From Cytophagales bacterium WSM2-2 (lineage in GTDB: Bacteria > Bacteroidota > Bacteroidia > Cytophagales > Cyclobacteriaceae): a stretch of DNA of 64,000 nt. The stretch covers positions 3,460,001 to 3,524,000 of the forward strand of contig BNHL01000001.1 of NCBI GenBank assembly GCA_015472025.1. The letters run 5' to 3'. The translations under genes and the position numbers were made by a program. Shown here in pieces: positions 7,939 through 15,527 of the stretch. The stretch's first letter is position 1. Every line of letters begins with the position of its first letter. Under the pieces are notes generated by a model. The model saw only the letters and a program-made list of their open reading frames with translations. It was not told the origin of the DNA and did not search any database.

Positions 7939-8538
7939 ATGGATCTGACACAAGAAAATATCAGCCACATTAAAAGCATCGTTGACGCTAGCGCAGTCAG
8001 CAGAGTGGAGATGAAAGATAATTTGATAGACCACCTTTGTTGTGCCGTTGAGTCTAAAATGAAAGCAGGTATTCAGTTTGAAGATGCCATTGTAAAAGCG
8101 TTGAATGAACTAGCCCCCCATGGCTTTAAAGCGATTGAATTCGAGACCTTCTTATTGTTAAACGCAAAAAAAATTACCATGAAAAAACTTACCTACTTTA
8201 CAGGTCTGGCCTTTAGTGTTTTTGCCAGTGTGGGAATGCTATTCAAGATACAACACTGGACTGGCGCAAATGAACTGCTTATGCTTGGCTTCGCAGGTTT
8301 AGCTGTTGTATTTGCCCCTTTGCTCATTGTCACAAAGAGATCAAGCACATCGTCTTTCAGCCGGACCAAAGACAGGTTGGCATTCATCAGCCTTCTTCTA
8401 ATTTCATCGGGAGGAACATTGAAAATTCTTCACATGGCTGCCGCTAATGAACTGCTCATACTTGGAGTAGCTGCTTTCAGTCTCGGTTTTTTACCAATGA
8501 CTTTTTTGAAAATGTATCGCGAGTCGATCGCGGAGTAA
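7939..8538 (+). CDS. PadR-associated membrane protein with two GldL-like helix pairs
   Basis: The 199-residue protein has a soluble N-terminal part of about 80 residues (helical, like the HAAS domain found beside PadR genes) and then four transmembrane helices in two similar pairs. Each pair contains the same motif, FKIQHWTGANELLMLG (about 101-116) and LKILHMAAANELLILG (about 157-172), which resembles the membrane segment of the gliding/T9SS protein GldL. The motif is also found in other small Bacteroidota membrane proteins, so a T9SS role is not implied. It starts 31 bases after the PadR gene and precedes the FtsX permease; a regulatory or accessory role to that permease is inferred. Confidence 0.7.
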   Translation: MDLTQENISHIKSIVDASAVSRVEMKDNLIDHLCCAVESKMKAGIQFEDAIVKALNELAPHGFKAIEFETFLLLNAKKITMKKLTYFTGLAFSVFASVGMLFKIQHWTGANELLMLGFAGLAVVFAPLLIVTKRSSTSSFSRTKDRLAFISLLLISSGGTLKILHMAAANELLILGVAAFSLGFLPMTFLKMYRESIAE

Positions 8539-8613
8539 GCAGCAACCATTTCTTCCGCTCCAGGAGCTGTTTTACACACAACCTTTTTTTATTACCACAT
8601 AAACCATAGCGTT

Positions 8614-10989
8614 ATGTTAAGGAATTATTTTGTCATCGTTTGGCGCAATTTTTCGAAAAATACAATTTACATGTCCCTGAATGCTCTCGGGATGGGAATT
8701 GCGATCGCCTGTTGTATTGTTGCGTATCTCAGCTACAAATTCAACAGTAGTTTTGATACAAGTCATTTACAATTCCGTAGTATCTATCGAGTCAACTCGT
8801 TGCGTACATCTCAGAACTCAAGAATCGTTTCGGCATCGGTGCCCCTGCCATTGGGCGACTTAATCAGGGACAACTTAAGTGATGTCGAGGAGGTTGTTCG
8901 CTATAATCCTTCCTTTGGAAACTTCAGAGTTGGCGAGGAAGTATTCAGCACCCCGATTGATTATTTCGATAAGAATGTATTCGATGTGTTTTCGTTCAAA
9001 TTCCTGGCCGGCTCACCTTCAGCTATTAGTGACAAGACAAAGATTATTATCAGTGAGGGGTTCGCAAAACGTTTGTTCGGTCGTGAGGCTGCTCTTGGTA
9101 AAATGATTGTGAGGACCGATGTTAATCCAGCAGTCACACTGGAAGTTGGAGGCGTTATCGAAGATCCAGCAGCTAACTCCAGTTTCAATAGCGTTGCTAT
9201 CTTAAGTTACCAGACATACCTGGACATCAATTCACCTGAGCGAAATAATTGGAAAGTACGGAGCACCCTTTTTGTTCAAGTCAAAAATCGCCATAGAGTC
9301 AAAATTGTAGAAAATAGTATCAGCACATATACCAAGGATAACAATCAGGCTAATCCGGAATTTACTATCGAGCGATTTGCTCTTGATCCATTGAAAGGAA
9401 TGGCGGTAAGAGACGACCGGCAAAAACGAGCTGATAAAAGAACCGCGTTTGCACTTCCGGCAGCTGCGGTGACCGGGCCTTCATTCATGGCTATCTTTAT
9501 CCTTTTAATAGCCTGCTTTAATTTTATCAATACGTTCTTATTCATGGCCTCAGCCAGACTAAAAGAGATTGGTGTTCGAAAAGTATTGGGCGGAATTCGA
9601 ACAAGTCTTATTGTTCAATATATGAGCGAGGCACTACTCGTCTGCCTGGTAAGTATGATTGCAGGCCTGATGATAGCTAAACTATTGATCCCCGCTTACA
9701 ATCAGCTATGGCCATTTTTGAAATTAAAATTTGATTTCGTTGAGAATACAGATGTTTATATTTTCCTTGGTTTCCTTTTGCTTTTGATTTCAATCGTTTC
9801 TGGAAGTTATCCGGCCTTCTACATCAGCAAGTTCCAGCCGATCCAGGTACTCAATGGAAAACAGAAATTTGGCAATACTGGATATCTTTCACACCTGTTA
9901 TTGACGCTTCAATTCGCTATTTCGGCCGTTGGCGTAATATCAGCATTAGCGTTCTATCAAAATGCAAAATACCAGCAATACGTTGATGTTGGGTACAATC
10001 AAAAAGGCGTCATTTTTACACCTGTCGCTACTGCGCAGGATTTCAACGTCTACAAGAACCTACTCGGTACAAATAAAAAAATCACTTCCATAGGCGGAGC
10101 CAAGGATCACATGAATGTCCGGCCTTACGGAATTAGGACTTCCGTTAAATCCGCTGACAGGGAGTCTGAGGTTTTCATAGCGGACGTGGGAGATGGATAC
10201 CTGAAAACATGTGGTATCGAATTGAAGCACGGACGTGACTTTCTGGAAAATTCGAAGACGGATTATAAAGAATCAGTCATCATCACAGAAAACCTCGCAG
10301 AACAATTTGGTTGGGCTGAGCCACTGGGGAAAGAGCTTCGGGTGAGTGACTCTGTTAAGTATTTTGTAGTTGGAGTGATAAAAGATGTACTGACTCATGG
10401 ACTGTGGGAGAAGCCTGATCCGTTAGTCCTGCGCTACCGACCTGACAAACTGCGATTTCTTTTAGTGAGCGTTTCAACGACTGATGTTCAGGAAGTCAAT
10501 GACTTTATGAAGTCTTCTTGGAAAAAGAACTTCCCAAACTTATTGTATAAGGGTGAACTAAATGACAGGGAACTTACCACCTCAACACTGGTGAACACCA
10601 ATATTGTTAAACTGTTTCTGTTCCTTGGGGTTGTCGCGTTGACTTTGTCCGCATCTGGATTATTCACATCCGTCTCACTTACGATTATCAGGAAATTAAA
10701 GGAGGTTAGCATTCGGAAAATATGTGGGGCTCCTATTTCAAACCTGATAAAAGTGGTGTGTTCAAAGCATGTAATCATTTTGACAATTGCTTCAACTGCA
10801 GGTGTTTTTTTAGCAAGACTTCTTTGCCGGCTTTTGATGAACAGTTTATGGGAATATTATCTGCCACCTAACCTGGGGACTTTTGCGTTAGCTATCGCAA
10901 TCATCGTCTTGATTTCGTTTTTAACGATTCTTTTTCAGATGAAAGGGGTGGTGAACCTTAATCCCGCTAAAACACTTAAAGAAACATGA
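8614..10989 (+). CDS. ABC transporter permease with two MacB-PCD/FtsX modules
   Basis: The 791-residue product starts MLRNYFVIVWRNFSKNTIYMSLNALGMGIAIACC, the usual opening of Bacteroidota macrolide-exporter-like permeases. TM1 (about 18-40) is followed by a periplasmic MacB-PCD domain (about 45-285), three helices with the FtsX motif ARLKEIGVRKVLGG (about 314-327), a second TM-PCD block (about 425-655) and a last FtsX unit with IRKLKEVSIRKICGAP (about 690-705). No ATPase gene is adjacent. Such permeases are usually linked to mechanotransmission, export or cell-envelope stress. It is downstream of PadR and the GldL-like gene. Confidence 0.9.
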   Translation: MLRNYFVIVWRNFSKNTIYMSLNALGMGIAIACCIVAYLSYKFNSSFDTSHLQFRSIYRVNSLRTSQNSRIVSASVPLPLGDLIRDNLSDVEEVVRYNPSFGNFRVGEEVFSTPIDYFDKNVFDVFSFKFLAGSPSAISDKTKIIISEGFAKRLFGREAALGKMIVRTDVNPAVTLEVGGVIEDPAANSSFNSVAILSYQTYLDINSPERNNWKVRSTLFVQVKNRHRVKIVENSISTYTKDNNQANPEFTIERFALDPLKGMAVRDDRQKRADKRTAFALPAAAVTGPSFMAIFILLIACFNFINTFLFMASARLKEIGVRKVLGGIRTSLIVQYMSEALLVCLVSMIAGLMIAKLLIPAYNQLWPFLKLKFDFVENTDVYIFLGFLLLLISIVSGSYPAFYISKFQPIQVLNGKQKFGNTGYLSHLLLTLQFAISAVGVISALAFYQNAKYQQYVDVGYNQKGVIFTPVATAQDFNVYKNLLGTNKKITSIGGAKDHMNVRPYGIRTSVKSADRESEVFIADVGDGYLKTCGIELKHGRDFLENSKTDYKESVIITENLAEQFGWAEPLGKELRVSDSVKYFVVGVIKDVLTHGLWEKPDPLVLRYRPDKLRFLLVSVSTTDVQEVNDFMKSSWKKNFPNLLYKGELNDRELTTSTLVNTNIVKLFLFLGVVALTLSASGLFTSVSLTIIRKLKEVSIRKICGAPISNLIKVVCSKHVIILTIASTAGVFLARLLCRLLMNSLWEYYLPPNLGTFALAIAIIVLISFLTILFQMKGVVNLNPAKTLKET

Positions 10990-11010
10990 TCGGTTTTTCC
11001 TTAGATAATT

Positions 11011-11046
11011 AAAAAAATCCGTTGTGGTCTGAGCAACGGATTTTTT
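11011..11046 (+). terminator. Intrinsic terminator after the FtsX permease
   Basis: AAAAATCCGTTG and CAACGGATTTTT form a stem around a 9-base loop, with a T-rich tail on the right. It begins 21 bases after the permease stop. It overlaps an in-frame upstream extension of the next gene, an argument for the later ATG at 11076 as that gene's start. Confidence 0.85.
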
Positions 11047-11075
11047 ATTTTTATGGACTAACCTACAGCCTTACT

Positions 11076-12341
11076 ATGAAAAAGAATCATTTGACAGGTC
11101 TTCTGTTATGTCTTTCCTGCTTTTCTTTTGCTCAAAGCACTCATTCGCCAGCGAAACCGGAGACTGTAGGAATCTCTTCCGAACGCCTCGCTAAAATCGA
11201 TAAAGTAATGAATGATTATGTTTCCAAAGGAGAACTCCCTGGCGTTGTGGCATTGATTGTTCGTGATGGAAAAATAGTTTACGAGAAATCATTCGGGTAT
11301 AGTGATTTGGAAAACAAAACACCGCTAAAGACGGATCATATTTTTCGAATAGCCTCGCAAAGTAAAGCAATAGCCAGTCTTGCAGTAATGATGTTGTGGG
11401 AAGAAGGTAAATTCCTGCTTGATGAGCCTGTTAGCAATTTTATCCCTGAATTCAAGAATCCGAAAGTGCTGGTTTCTTTTAACGAGAAAGATTCAAGCTA
11501 TACAACTGAACCTGCCAAAAGTGAAATAACGATCCGCCAGTTACTGACGCACACTTCGGGGATAGATTATGCATCTATTGGCACCAGGGAGTTCAAAGCA
11601 ATCTACGCTAAAGCTGGAGTTACAAGCGGCATCGGGATAGGTAACATTCAAGACGATCTCGCTACAAAGATGAAAATTTTGGGAAGCTTGCCTTTAAAGC
11701 ATAATCCTGGAGAAAAATATACGTACGGTTTAAATATTGACTTGTTGGGCTATTTGGTTGAAGTGATTTCAGGAATGACCTTCAACGATTTTTTATATCA
11801 ACGAATATTCAAGCCGTTGAACATGAACGATACTTACTTTTACATACCTCAGGCAAAGCAATCGCGACTGGTTACACTCTATGAAACGAAGGATGGTAAA
11901 TTGACCAAAGCGAAACGGATTTACGACAATGTTGATCCGAACTATCCAAACACAGCAGGAAAGTATTTCTCGGGAGGCGCTGGACTTTCCTCAACGGTAG
12001 AAGATTATGCGAAATTTCTTCAACTGTTCCTGAATAAGGGGGAGTTTAATGGAGTACGATTGTTGAGCAGAAAAACAGTGGAGCTCATGCTTACAAATCA
12101 ATTACAAGCCCCCATTACAGAAAGACTAGGCTTGGGGTTTGGGTTGGAAACCGCTGACAACGATTATCGTTCTCCGTCTAGCATTGGATCATTCAATTGG
12201 AGCGGTGCCTTCAATTCGCATTACTGGGCTGATCCGAAAGAGAAAATAATCGCGATCATTTACACAAATGTATATGCTTCTCCTCACTGGAATATCCGTG
12301 AACGTTATAAAGCACTGGTTTATCAGGCAATAATTGATTAA
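11076..12341 (+). CDS. Secreted serine hydrolase, beta-lactamase class C / esterase family
   Basis: Starting at the ATG at 11076 (not an upstream codon inside the terminator), the 421-residue product has a signal peptide ending FAQ (20) and a class C beta-lactamase-like domain. The nucleophile motif SxxK is Ser94-Gln-Ser-Lys97. RQLLTHTSGIDY lies downstream. The usual Tyr-Ser-Asn motif is replaced by Tyr-Gly-Leu in KYTYGLNID, and GGAGLSSTVEDYAKFLQLFLNKGE is the family hallmark. The missing Asn suggests an esterase, peptidase or amidase rather than a true beta-lactamase. It acts outside the cytoplasm. Confidence 0.88.
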   Translation: MKKNHLTGLLLCLSCFSFAQSTHSPAKPETVGISSERLAKIDKVMNDYVSKGELPGVVALIVRDGKIVYEKSFGYSDLENKTPLKTDHIFRIASQSKAIASLAVMMLWEEGKFLLDEPVSNFIPEFKNPKVLVSFNEKDSSYTTEPAKSEITIRQLLTHTSGIDYASIGTREFKAIYAKAGVTSGIGIGNIQDDLATKMKILGSLPLKHNPGEKYTYGLNIDLLGYLVEVISGMTFNDFLYQRIFKPLNMNDTYFYIPQAKQSRLVTLYETKDGKLTKAKRIYDNVDPNYPNTAGKYFSGGAGLSSTVEDYAKFLQLFLNKGEFNGVRLLSRKTVELMLTNQLQAPITERLGLGFGLETADNDYRSPSSIGSFNWSGAFNSHYWADPKEKIIAIIYTNVYASPHWNIRERYKALVYQAIID

Positions 12342-12353
12342 GCTCTCTCTGGC

Positions 12354-12737
12354 CTATTCACCAGCCGAGATTGTCCGGTGATATCCTTTTGTCATTGAAT
12401 TGAACGGCAGATTTACAACCAGGAAGTCCTCTTCAAAATTCGCAGTGATTCTACTTTCATCAACAAAATGAGGAATAGGCTTATTATAAACGACTTTGGG
12501 AACTTCCACCCACGTGTTATCAGATTGAATTTTAAAAGTGTAAAGCAAACTCAATACGTTTTCATTTATTTCCACCTTTATATCTTCCGGATTTATTCCG
12601 GGTACCTTCAAACGGATCTCACGGTGATCTTCAAATTGTTTTAATTTTAACAAGTGCTCACTGACTCCACCACTCAACGTGTTGATCACATCAATAGAAA
12701 CTAATAGTTCGCTACTCACAAATTTCCGGCTTTTCAT
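12354..12737 (-). CDS. Hsp20/alpha-crystallin-like protein
   Basis: Starting at the ATG at 12737 (a GTG 39 bases upstream is also in frame), the product is 127 residues. After about 35 residues come strands typical of the alpha-crystallin fold: DHREIRLKVPGINPEDIKVEINENVLSLLYTF, then FVDESRITANFEEDFLVVNLPF. The IKVEIxxNxLSL and FEEDFLVVxLP segments match small heat-shock proteins. The classical C-terminal IxI tail is not seen, so it may be a divergent or non-oligomerising member. It is convergent with the serine hydrolase gene, with 12 bases between stops. Confidence 0.72.
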   Translation of the reverse strand: MKSRKFVSSELLVSIDVINTLSGGVSEHLLKLKQFEDHREIRLKVPGINPEDIKVEINENVLSLLYTFKIQSDNTWVEVPKVVYNKPIPHFVDESRITANFEEDFLVVNLPFNSMTKGYHRTISAGE

Positions 12738-12871
12738 TTCTCGATTCTTTAGAATTGTTGCTACCAAAACAATCACTGTACCATAAGAGGTTCCCGAGAC
12801 AAGTAGGCAGTTACCTTGTTTTTGAAAAGGTCAAATTGTCTTCAATTCTGACATTATCCCTGGGTGGTATA

Positions 12872-12907
12872 AAAAAAACCTCGAAAGCTCAATGCTCCCG
12901 AGGTTTA
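12872..12907 (-). terminator. Intrinsic terminator for the minus-strand gene at 12973
   Basis: AAACCTCG and CGAGGTTT pair around a 20-base loop, flanked by an A run on the left that becomes a U run in minus-strand RNA. It lies about 66 bases past the stop of the 12973-13704 gene. Confidence 0.75.
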
Positions 12908-12972
12908 GTTTTTATTTGCTTTTGAACCAGTAACCTGTCAACTTTTTTCAGGACTGGACAATGAACCAAATT

Positions 12973-13704
12973 TTAGTCCTTGTTATACTTATCCATCTGC
13001 TTGGCCATTTTCGCCAGAGATTTTGGAAGTTTCTCCTGCATATCTGCGAAGAGATTGGTAGCGGCTTGCTCAATCATCGGCATAATTTCTTTCACATCCG
13101 TAAGGTAGCCTGCTACAGACATTGTACCATCGTTGGACACAGCACGCTCACGAAGTTTGAATATACGCTTGGCATCCTTATTGAATATCTTGAGGTTGCA
13201 GTACGCAGCTATTTTTTTCTTGGCCAACGGACCGAAGCCACCGGAAGTAAAAATGTTAAAGTCAATGTACGCGATCATTACACCGTCAGCTCCGGGCACA
13301 ACTTCGAATGCTTTTTTAATAGCATCGTTGTCGTTCACAATTCCGAACGCAGCAATGGGTACATAGCTGGTTGCAGAAGTAGTGTAATAATTATCTTTTG
13401 CCCAACGTGTCAGCGCACGCAGATCCTGGTAGCCGGCAGCGTTAACAACTTCTTCTTTAGGGAAAAACGGGAAAGGAAACTGGGGAACGAATTTGTCGCG
13501 GATGAGCACATCAAAATTGTTAACGATCTTAACAAGATTGAATGAGGAGTCCTTCATCAGTACTTCGTAGATCTTGCCTTCCATCGGATCATCTGAGAGG
13601 TTACGACTTCCGAAGACGGAGATCAAAGCCACTTTTTTCATCTGAGCAAACGATGTAGTAAAGCCAATACAGACAAGTAAACTGAGGATGAAAATTTTTT
13701 TCAT
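12973..13704 (-). CDS. Secreted protein of unknown function
   Basis: The 243-residue protein has a clear signal peptide (MKKIFILSLLVCIGFTTSFAQ). The mature part starts with MKKVALISVFGSRNLSDDP, has a Rossmann-like pattern of alternating strands and helices (GADGVMIAYIDFNIF; AYCNLKIFNKDAKRIFKLRERA), and ends with a helix rich in Lys and Met. I do not recognise the family; small Bacteroidota lipocalin-unrelated proteins of this type are common and unstudied. It is followed by its own terminator and is 61 bases from the OsmC gene, on the same strand. Confidence 0.7.
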   Translation of the reverse strand: MKKIFILSLLVCIGFTTSFAQMKKVALISVFGSRNLSDDPMEGKIYEVLMKDSSFNLVKIVNNFDVLIRDKFVPQFPFPFFPKEEVVNAAGYQDLRALTRWAKDNYYTTSATSYVPIAAFGIVNDNDAIKKAFEVVPGADGVMIAYIDFNIFTSGGFGPLAKKKIAAYCNLKIFNKDAKRIFKLRERAVSNDGTMSVAGYLTDVKEIMPMIEQAATNLFADMQEKLPKSLAKMAKQMDKYNKD

Positions 13705-13765
13705 TGGTTTTAAGTTAAGGGGGTTAATGTTGGGCGCAAGTTAATGAAAGATGGGGAATTCACGC

Positions 13766-14179
13766 TTATTTCAGCAATTCGGCATCTGAAGTAATGGCAA
13801 CCTTTAGCGCTTTGGAGATGATACAATTCTGTTCGGCTGCTTTGGTAAGCTCTGTAAATTTCTCTGCAGGAATATTCGGCACTTTTCCTTTTACAGACAG
13901 ATGCACCCCGGTGACATCCAGCCCTTCGAGGTTAACGGTAGCGGTGGTGTCGAGCGAGGTGGCAAGAAAACCAGCCTGTCCGAGAATCATGCTTAGCGCC
14001 ATGGTGAAGCACCCGGCATGTGCGGCTGCCAGGAGTTCTTCCGGGTTAGTGCCCACTCCGTCTTCGAAGCGGGTCTTGAAAGAGTATTGCGATTTGTTTA
14101 ACACTGTACTTTGTGTAGAGAGGTTTCCTTTTCCTGTCTTAAGGTCACCTTCCCAATGAGCAGATGCTGTACGTTTCAT
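13766..14179 (-). CDS. OsmC family peroxiredoxin
   Basis: The 137-residue protein has both redox cysteines of the OsmC/Ohr fold: Cys57 in AAHAGCFTMALSM and Cys119 in AAEQNCIISKAL. MKRTASAHWEGDLKTGKG is a typical OsmC N-terminus, and the EELLAAAHAGC context places it with OsmC rather than Ohr. It reduces organic hydroperoxides in the cytoplasm. The PLP-enzyme gene ends 44 bases away on the same strand; co-transcription is possible but the functions are not obviously linked. Confidence 0.92.
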   Translation of the reverse strand: MKRTASAHWEGDLKTGKGNLSTQSTVLNKSQYSFKTRFEDGVGTNPEELLAAAHAGCFTMALSMILGQAGFLATSLDTTATVNLEGLDVTGVHLSVKGKVPNIPAEKFTELTKAAEQNCIISKALKVAITSDAELLK

Positions 14180-14223
14180 AGTTACGTTTGTTAAGTTTAA
14201 GTTAGAAATTGATTAATCTGATA

Positions 14224-15390
14224 TTACGCGATGCACTTCTTAAATGCATTCACAATATAAACAGCATCCTGGTAAAGAATAGTTTCATTTACACTCAATG
14301 TGCCTTTGCCATCTTCGCCAAGCCGTGGCATCCGGATTTTGAATTCGGAGGTGAGCGTGGCCTCCATTTTTTTAATATCGATGCTCTTGTCTACCTGCAG
14401 GTCGTAGATGTTGGTACCCTCTTGCAATGGAGTTACCTTGATTCCTGAAATCCGGTTCAGCCCGGAGACGACCTCATCGCCTCGCTTTCGTGCATTCTGC
14501 AATAGCGTTTCCATTCCTTCCATCCGTTGTAGAGCCATAGCCGCATTGGCCCAGTTACTGAACATCGCCCCTCCATGGATCTTAATCAAGTGCGGCATTT
14601 TGTCGATTAACACCTTTTCGCCACACAAAATGGCACCGGACGCAGCACCAAGGTATTTGTAAAGTGAAATATAAATCGTGTCGAAATAAGAGGCGTACTC
14701 TTTAATACTCACTCCAGACCATGCACTTGCCAGGTATATCCTTGCACCATCCAGGTGGAGCTTGATGTTATTACTTCTGCAATAGGCACTGATCTTCTTG
14801 ATTTCTTCCAGGGGCACAAAGCACCCTTTTGTTCTTCGCACCGGGTTTTCGATAGACACTGCGCCAATACCCGATTCAAACACCTCTTGTTGTTTCAACG
14901 ACTCGATCGCGTTCTTCAGTTCATCGGCAGTGAAGTACGTCTTATCTTTTGCCAATGGCATTAATCTTTTGTTGAACACCGATTGAGCAGCATCCGCTTC
15001 ATCTCGGTATACGTGGCTGGTATCTTGCACATACACTTTAGTATTTTCTCCGCTCAGTGCGGCAATGGCCATTTGGTTTGCCATCGTGCCCGTAGGCATG
15101 AAGATCGCTTTTTCTTTGCCCGTCAGTGCTTCCATTTTTTGCTGCAAGGCAGCTACCGCACCTCCCTCACCATAAAAATCCCGTTCAATGGCTTTTGCAT
15201 TTTGTATGGCCTGCAATTTTTCCAGGTAAGTAGCAGGGCTGTACATTTCACCGTCTCCTGAAAAACGGACGTACAGATCATTGGGGGCAGGAGCAGGGAA
15301 GTCAGAGGCCTGGGTGACGGACGGGAGTAGTGCGGGCAAGGCCGTGAGTCCCGATAACTTGAGGAAGTATCTTCTGTTTACATTTTTCAT
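14224..15390 (-). CDS. Threonine-aldolase-like PLP enzyme with a twin-arginine signal
   Basis: The 388-residue protein begins NRRYFLKLSG (residues 5-14), a twin-arginine motif followed by a hydrophobic stretch and a cleavage-like region (about 30). The rest is a beta-eliminating lyase/threonine aldolase fold: GEGGAVAALQQKMEALTG, FMPTGTMANQMA (97-108), HLDGARIY (212-219, with the cofactor Asp214) and the Schiff-base lysine Lys245 in ISLYKYLGAASGA. The family normally cleaves L-threonine or L-allo-threonine in the cytoplasm. The Tat-like leader suggests export already loaded with PLP, which is unusual. Divergent from the TPR-kinase gene. Confidence 0.85.
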   Translation of the reverse strand: MKNVNRRYFLKLSGLTALPALLPSVTQASDFPAPAPNDLYVRFSGDGEMYSPATYLEKLQAIQNAKAIERDFYGEGGAVAALQQKMEALTGKEKAIFMPTGTMANQMAIAALSGENTKVYVQDTSHVYRDEADAAQSVFNKRLMPLAKDKTYFTADELKNAIESLKQQEVFESGIGAVSIENPVRRTKGCFVPLEEIKKISAYCRSNNIKLHLDGARIYLASAWSGVSIKEYASYFDTIYISLYKYLGAASGAILCGEKVLIDKMPHLIKIHGGAMFSNWANAAMALQRMEGMETLLQNARKRGDEVVSGLNRISGIKVTPLQEGTNIYDLQVDKSIDIKKMEATLTSEFKIRMPRLGEDGKGTLSVNETILYQDAVYIVNAFKKCIA

Positions 15391-15527
15391 AATCGTTTTT
15401 TAAAACTCTTTTGTGAAATTTTACAAAAAGAAAAGGGCATTGGCAATTGAATCTCGCCGAAAAAAGGTTCCGTATGTCATAACAAATCACGTTCTTTATA
15501 AAGTAACCCCCGATATTGGCTTTATCG

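Noticed and set aside
11022..11075. N-terminal extension of the serine hydrolase
   Set aside because: It would run through a strong intrinsic terminator and lacks an ATG; the ATG at 11076 gives a normal signal peptide.
12961..13545. 194-codon + strand frame
   Set aside because: It is antisense to the secreted protein at 12973-13704, which has a signal peptide, a proper start and its own terminator.
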